From: JADJPO01 sp963724535
GTDB lineage: Bacteria > Actinomycetota > Actinomycetes > Actinomycetales > Kineosporiaceae
Assembly: GCA_963724535.1 (NCBI GenBank)
Contig: CAVRVD010000016.1
Location: 350,377-414,376 of the forward strand
Direction of reading: 5' to 3'
Length of the DNA stretch: 64,000 bases
The translations under genes were made by a program, and so were the position numbers. Shown here one piece after another: positions 60,086 to 64,000 of the stretch. The notes beneath the pieces were generated by a model that worked only from the letters and a program-made list of their open reading frames with translations, did no database searches and had not been told where the DNA came from. The stretch's first letter is position 1, and each line of letters begins with the position of its first letter.

Positions 60086-60114
60086 ACAGTACTCGAACAT
60101 ATGTTCGAATGCAA
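60086..60114 (-). promoter_or_regulatory. SOS (LexA) box inside the promoter of DUF222-HNH copy 4
   Basis: TTGCAT (60109-60114, minus strand) and TACTGT (60086-60091) are 17 bases apart, and TCGAACATATGTTCGA (60093-60108), a perfect actinobacterial LexA box, fills the spacer. The ATG at 60079 is six bases from the -10, so the transcript should be leaderless. Confidence 0.85.
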
Positions 60115-60116
60115 GC

Positions 60117-60136
60117 CCAGATGCATATGCATCTGG
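60117..60136. promoter_or_regulatory. Perfect 20-bp palindrome upstream of the SOS promoter
   Basis: The 20 bases, with arms CCAGATGCAT, are their own reverse complement. They lie two bases upstream of the -35. The inner GATGCA-N2-TGCATC is conserved in copy 1. An activator or second repressor site is likely. Confidence 0.65.
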
Positions 60137-60199
60137 TCAACCTCGAGCGTGGGCGAACGTCGGGCAGCCTCCGGCGCCGGATCTGACCCAGATCGCGCT

Positions 60200-60409
60200 G
60201 TTCCAGGGCCGACCGCCGGTGGTCGACGGTGACCCGCACCGATCATCCGGACCTGTACGTCCGCCGGCTCGTGCTCAACGCGCTGGCCGACTGGGGACGA
60301 CGTCGCCCGGATCCTGGGTTGTTCCGAGGTCACCGTGCGCTCACACGCCAGCCGGGGCCTGACCAGGCTCCGCGCGCTGCTCCACGCCGAGGACGTGTCC
60401 CGCGACTGA
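60200..60409 (+). pseudogene. ECF/SigE-type sigma factor remnant
   Basis: HPDLYVRRLVLNALADW corresponds to the end of region 2 of SigE-like sigma factors, and DDVARILGCSEVTVRSHASR, then GLTRLRALL, is region 4 with its helix-turn-helix, ending at TGA 60409. Between them about 40 residues are missing and the frames differ. The start is lost at the repeat junction near 60140. Confidence 0.7.
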
Positions 60410-60427
60410 CCAGGAGGTGGGCGCGAC

Positions 60428-60733
60428 ATGCCCGATCCGGAGCACGACCTTCCTCGGCTGCTGGCCGGTCTCGCCGACTGGGCACCCCATGACCCGGACC
60501 TGGCTGCGGTGGTGCGCGGTCGGGCCCGGGCACACCGCCGCCGATGGGTCGGGGCAGCGGCGGCCGCCGAGTTGGCGGTCGCGGTCGGTTCCGGGGCGCT
60601 CTGGCAGCAGCACCGGGACGGCGAGCAGGCCGCCATCGTGGTCGGCGACCCGTGCCGGGACGCGTCCACCCCCCGGGAGCTGCCCCCTTCGGCGACCGCT
60701 GGGTTCACCGACCCCCGCCCGGACGGCCGCTGA
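60428..60733 (+). CDS. Small membrane protein downstream of the sigma remnant (anti-sigma-like)
   Basis: 101 residues from ATG 60428, preceded by AGGAGG at 60411-60416. DLPRLLAGLADWAPHDPDLA and ARAHRRRWVGAAAAAELAVA with GSGALWQQHRDG look like the cytosolic start and membrane anchor of proteins that follow SigE-type sigma genes. The outer domain is very short (CRDASTPRELPPSATA) and the protein stops after 101 residues, so it is probably truncated. With its sigma factor broken, it is unlikely to have a regulatory function. Identity as anti-sigma is inferred from position only. Confidence 0.5.
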   Translation: MPDPEHDLPRLLAGLADWAPHDPDLAAVVRGRARAHRRRWVGAAAAAELAVAVGSGALWQQHRDGEQAAIVVGDPCRDASTPRELPPSATAGFTDPRPDGR

Positions 60734-60809
60734 CCGCGGAGCGGCCGGTGCCTCGGGCGCGATCCTTCCGTTGGGGGATTCCGGTCGGGCCGCGCGGTGT
60801 GGCGGCTCG

Positions 60810-62300
60810 TCAGAGGCTGCCGGCTGCGGCTGTCCGGTAGAGATCCTCGACGTCGACCAGGACGACGCCGTCGTCCTGGTCGGCGGCCTGGAGCAGATCG
60901 GGGGTGAATCCGTTGCCGCCGTAGCAGACCAGGCGGGCGTCGGAGGCGCCGGGCCGGTCCTGGGCGGTCAGCAGGTCGCGGATGTGTCGGAGCCGGTCGA
61001 GGTGCGGTAGTCCCATGGTCTCGCCCAGTTTGGCCTCTCCGATGGCGAGCAATGCCGGGCGGTCGTGGTCGTCGAGACCGAAGGCGACGACGTCCAGCTC
61101 GTGGCTGGCCCGCTGGGCGGGGTCGTTGACGGTGCCGGTGCCGACGAGGCTGGGGTAGTCGCCGAGTAGATCGGGCGGCGCCAGGTGCCGGGTCCAGTAC
61201 CTGGCGACGTGCTCGAGGCGGGGGCCGAGCACGTTGGAGGTGAAGCGGCGCTGGCTGCGCTGCCACAGGCGGGTGGCGTCGCGGGTGTGCTCCAGGTCGG
61301 ACCAGATGGGGCGCATGACGGCGTGGTAGAAGGTCACGAGCGGTTCGGCGATGCGGAACGTGGTGCGGTTGTCCTTGAAAACGTCGGGCTCCCGGGTGAT
61401 CAGTCCGCAGTCCTGCAGGACGGTGAGCGGGTGGGCCAGGTCGCCGGACTTGCGGCCGAGGTAGGAGGCGATGCCGCCGCGGTGGGTGTTGCCGGAGGCG
61501 ATGGCCGCCAGGACTGAGTGGTAGAGACCGATGTCGTGCAGGTCGGGTTCGTCGGCGAGCAGGTAGCGGGCTTCGCGGAACAGGGGACTGGTGGGGGACA
61601 GGACGGTGCGCAGGACCCAGTCGTCGAAGTCGTCGGGACCTGCGGGGGTGTCGTCGCGGGCGAACTCGCGGCGGTAGGCGGGGGTACCGCCGACGATGGC
61701 GTTGACCTTCAGGGCGGTGATCGGGTCGTCGATGCCCCAGAACTCGGCGGCGAGGCGGTGGTCGAGGGTGGGGACGATCAGCTCCAGTCCCGCTCGGCCG
61801 CGCAGCGGGGCGTTGCCACTCAGGAGGCGGCCCATGAAGGACATGGCCGATCCGCACAGCAGCAGACTGGTGTGGCTGGCCTCGCGCTCGGCGCGCAGCG
61901 GCGCCAAGGCGTTCTGCACGATGGACGGCAGTTGGGGGTTGGCTCGCACGAGGTAGGGGAACTCGTCGAGGACGACGGGGACGCGCCCGTCGCGCCCCAG
62001 GGCGAGCAGAGCGTCGACCGCCGGGTGCCAGGTGTCGAACGTGAACGCGGCGGGCGCGCCGAGGTGGTCGGCGAGCGCGGATCCCAATCGGTTGAGGGAC
62101 TCCCGGTCGGTGGCCTGATCTGCGGCGAAGTAGAAACCGCCGGTTGCCTGGCACAGTGCCCGCAGCAGGAAGGTCTTGCCCTGGCGTCTGCGTCCGGACA
62201 CCACGCCGAGTCGCGCACCCGCGGCGGGTTCGGAGGCGAAGGCTGCCAGGGCTCGCCACTCGAGGTCGCGGTCGAACATCTCCGCCGGTCGGACGATCAC
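60810..62300 (-). CDS. AAA-type ATPase with DUF234-like C terminus
   Basis: 496 residues from GTG 62300, seven bases after AGGAGG; ATGs further upstream lie in the repeat region. RLGVVSGRRRQGKTFLLRAL is the Walker A loop, VPVVLDEFPYLVRANPQLPS the Walker B, LLLCGSAMSFMGRLLS sensor 1. The C-terminal part (AEPLVTFYHAVMRPIWSDLE, ELDVVAFGLDDHDRPALLAI, GEAKLGETM) carries a restriction-like D-x-E-x-K motif of DUF234. Like the ATPase at 45461 it belongs to a mobile, poorly understood family. It is the last intact gene before the IS element. Confidence 0.87.
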   Translation of the reverse strand: MIVRPAEMFDRDLEWRALAAFASEPAAGARLGVVSGRRRQGKTFLLRALCQATGGFYFAADQATDRESLNRLGSALADHLGAPAAFTFDTWHPAVDALLALGRDGRVPVVLDEFPYLVRANPQLPSIVQNALAPLRAEREASHTSLLLCGSAMSFMGRLLSGNAPLRGRAGLELIVPTLDHRLAAEFWGIDDPITALKVNAIVGGTPAYRREFARDDTPAGPDDFDDWVLRTVLSPTSPLFREARYLLADEPDLHDIGLYHSVLAAIASGNTHRGGIASYLGRKSGDLAHPLTVLQDCGLITREPDVFKDNRTTFRIAEPLVTFYHAVMRPIWSDLEHTRDATRLWQRSQRRFTSNVLGPRLEHVARYWTRHLAPPDLLGDYPSLVGTGTVNDPAQRASHELDVVAFGLDDHDRPALLAIGEAKLGETMGLPHLDRLRHIRDLLTAQDRPGASDARLVCYGGNGFTPDLLQAADQDDGVVLVDVEDLYRTAAAGSL

Positions 62301-62302
62301 GG

Positions 62303-62535
62303 GTGCTCCTCCTGATGGGCCGAGAATCATAGCTCTAGTTATCATAGCTTTGGTTATGAGAAGTGGGCGAGGCCGCTGCGGGAGCGTGCATGCGGTTCGT
62401 CAACCGACGACCCGTCGGCGGTCCGGCTACAGGCGTGGGTCGACCGGCTCGGAATACAGTGCCAGCACGGCAAAGACGGATTGGTGGACCCTCCAGAGCG
62501 GCTCGTGGTCGCAGGGCGTCGGTGTAGTCCGGCCC
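62303..62535. other. Intergenic sequence between ATPase gene and IS element
   Basis: Apart from the direct repeats at 62326-62355 there is no gene, repeat or structure I can support up to the left end of the IS element. Confidence 0.5.
62326..62355 (-). promoter_or_regulatory. Two 15-bp tandem repeats in the promoter of the DUF234-type ATPase
   Basis: ATCATAGCTCTAGTT (62326-62340) is followed directly by ATCATAGCTTTGGTT (62341-62355). On the gene strand each unit gives TATGAT, a near-consensus -10. The stretch is A/T-rich in a GC-rich context and probably holds promoter and operator. Confidence 0.65.
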
Positions 62536-64000
62536 GGTCTTCGTGGAAGTTGAGGTGGCGGTCCCCCGCCTGATGCCTGCCTTGGGGTAGGTGTTGGGTG
62601 ACCGCCAAGTCGACCCGACCACAGTAAGGGGACCGCCATGAAGACCGTATCGAGTGATGTCCAGGTCGTCGCGCACGACGAGCTGGCTGGACTGGGGTTG
62701 CCGCAGGAGATCAGCCTGGCGTTGGCCGATATCGCCGGGGCGGCCCGGGAGGGGCTGCTCGCGTTGAGCGTGGCCACCGGGTTGTCGGTGATGCAGGCGA
62801 TGTTCGAGGCCGAGATCACCGCAGCGACCGGGCCGAAGGGCCGCCATGACCCGGACCGCACCGCCGTGCGGCATGGCACCGAGCGGGGGTCGGTGACCTT
62901 GGGCGGGCGCCGTCTGCCGGTGCGTCGGCCCCGGGCGCGCACGACGGACGGCCACGAGGTGCCGTTGCAGACCTACGTGCAGTTCGCTGCCGATGACGTG
63001 CTCACCGAGGTGGTGATGCAGCGGATGCTGGCCGGGGTGGCCACCCGCCGGCACGCTCGGATCGGTGAGCCCGTCGGCACGGAGGTGGCCGCCTCGGCGC
63101 GTTCGACCGGCCGCTCGGCGGTCTCGCGGCAGTTCGTGAAGCAGACCGAGACCGCGTTGGGCCTGATCTGCTGGCCCGGGACCTGACCGGGGAGAAGATC
63201 ACCGTGTTGATGATCGACGGGGAGCACCTGGCCGACACGTGTGTGGTGGTCGCGTTGGCGATCACCGCTGACGGGACCAAGCTGCCGGTCGGGCTGTGGG
63301 AGGGCGCCACTGAGAACAAGACCGTGGTCAAGGCGCTGCTGGCCGACCTGGTCTCGCGTGGGTTGAACGCCGAGGACGGCTTGCTGGTCGTCATCGACGG
63401 CGCCAAGGCCCTCGCCGCGGCGGTGCGGGAGGTGTTCGGGGCCAAGGCATTGACCCAACGGTGCACCCTGCCGCAAGCACCCCGGAACGTCGCAGACCAC
63501 TTGCCGGACAAGGACCAGGCGTGGGTCGACGCGAAGCTGGTCAAGGCGTTCACCCACCCCGACCCGGAGCAGGGACTGCGCAACGCCCGCCACCTCGCCA
63601 CCCTGCTCGAGCAGGCCCACCCCGGCGCCGCGGCCAGCCTACGGGAGGGCCTGGAGGAGATGTTCACCGTGTCCCGGCTGGGCATCGACGGCCGGCTCGC
63701 CAAGACCCTGGTCACCTCGAACCCGGTCGAATCGATGATCTCCATCGCGCGGACCACCAACCGCAACGTCACCCGCTGGCGCGACGCGCACATGGTGCTG
63801 CGCTGGACCGCCGCCGGGATGCTCAACGCCGAACGATCCTTCCGCCGGATCAAGGGCTACAAGCAGATGCCCCAGCTCATCGCCGCGCTCCACCGTCACG
63901 CCCACCCCGACACAACGACCCAGCAAGACCAAGCCGACCAGACTGTCGGTGCCGCCGCGTAAGGTTCACCCAGGATCGCCACCGAAGTTCCACGAGACTC
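62536..64000 (+). mobile_element. IS256-family insertion sequence
   Basis: A left inverted repeat at about 62537-62564 (TCGTGGAAGTTGAGGTGGCG core) matches the complement of 63973-64000 (TCGTGGAACTTCGGTGGCG core). Between them lies one transposase gene. The right end coincides with the window edge, so target-site duplication cannot be checked. Confidence 0.82.
62638..63962 (+). pseudogene. IS256-family transposase, frameshifted
   Basis: ATG 62638 begins MKTVSSDVQVVAHDELAGLG; the N-terminal DNA-binding part runs to about 63160 (RQFVKQTETAL). There the frame breaks (GLICWPGT and a stop at 63186), while the expected DLLARDLTGEKITVLMIDGE continues in another frame to 63962. The catalytic part is complete: LMIDGEHLAD (first Asp), LVVIDGAKAL (second Asp), and the C-terminal NPVESMISIARTTNRNVTRW with the Glu. 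Full length would be about 440 residues. The sequence TTGGGCCTGATC at the break suggests a one-base change. Confidence 0.85.

Larger units (their letters stand above)
57782..60136. repeat. Repeated module copy 4 (GyrI-like and DUF222-HNH)
   Basis: 57825-60136 matches 30440-32760 in direct orientation, with long identical stretches such as the GyrI-HNH spacer at 58500-58590 (31120-31200). The match covers the GyrI-like gene, the HNH gene and both promoter palindromes. The antitoxin and toxin are absent from this copy. Confidence 0.85.

Noticed and set aside
58576..62259. 1227-codon minus-strand frame joining HNH sequence with the ATPase region
   Set aside because: It runs through the antisense or other frames of two genes; only the last 190 codons are the HNH part of a frameshifted gene.

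Overview
The window is high-GC DNA with GC-rich third codon positions, GTG/TTG starts and actinobacterial families: F420-type Ddn/DUF385 oxidoreductases, DUF222-HNH (13E12-type) proteins, LAL-type LuxR regulators, DUF4012, DUF2332 and a TCGAAC-N4-GTTCGA LexA box. It is an actinomycete chromosome; genus and family cannot be fixed from the sequence. No rRNA, tRNA or CRISPR array was found.

Region 1 (1-12.6 kb): mostly intact genes of an envelope/exopolysaccharide locus. They are a family 2 glycosyltransferase (cut by the window edge), a GH26-like glycosidase, glgB, a low-molecular-weight Tyr phosphatase, an Asn/Gly-rich secreted protein, a DUF4012 protein, a WbaP-type sugar-1-phosphate transferase and GDP-L-fucose synthase, with stop/start overlaps. 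An aldo/keto reductase fused to a P-loop kinase domain and a DUF385 protein follow. Region 2 (12.6-20.7 kb): a Ddn-like protein, a CPBP protease plus TetR pair behind a readable promoter with two operators, a second TetR next to a broken DUF1772 gene, small unknown genes and a 983-residue LuxR-type ATPase regulator. Region 3 (20.7-28.3 kb, minus strand): two Wzz/BY-kinase proteins, each needing a +1 frame correction, flanking a solute-binding/von Willebrand A protein. With the phosphatase and sugar transferases this makes a phosphotyrosine-controlled polysaccharide system.

Region 4 (28.5-62.5 kb): an accessory island of toxin-antitoxin genes, repeats and broken genes. A module DUF222-HNH / GyrI-like / Phd antitoxin / VapC toxin recurs complete at 29.7-32.7 kb, as antitoxin-toxin at 44.1 kb, as GyrI-antitoxin-toxin at 47.3-48.7 kb and as HNH-GyrI at 57.8-60.1 kb; a GyrI fragment is spliced onto a Na+/H+ antiporter at 37.9 kb. 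Other entries are a second VapBC whose toxin has lost its first catalytic Asp, a RelE pair, three MNT/HEPN loci in different states of decay, two DUF4143/DUF234-type ATPases preceded by short direct repeats, an Imm5-like protein, and the NfeD/slipin operon. An IS256-family element ends the window.

The most interesting signal is the promoter of the two DUF222-HNH copies. A LexA (SOS) box fills the 17-bp spacer between -35 and -10, the -10 lies six bases from the ATG (leaderless), and a second conserved palindrome lies just upstream. This suggests that a repeated nuclease/toxin module is induced by DNA damage. Many genes in regions 3-4 carry one-base frameshifts, several being lost G residues in G runs, so true decay and assembly error must be separated.
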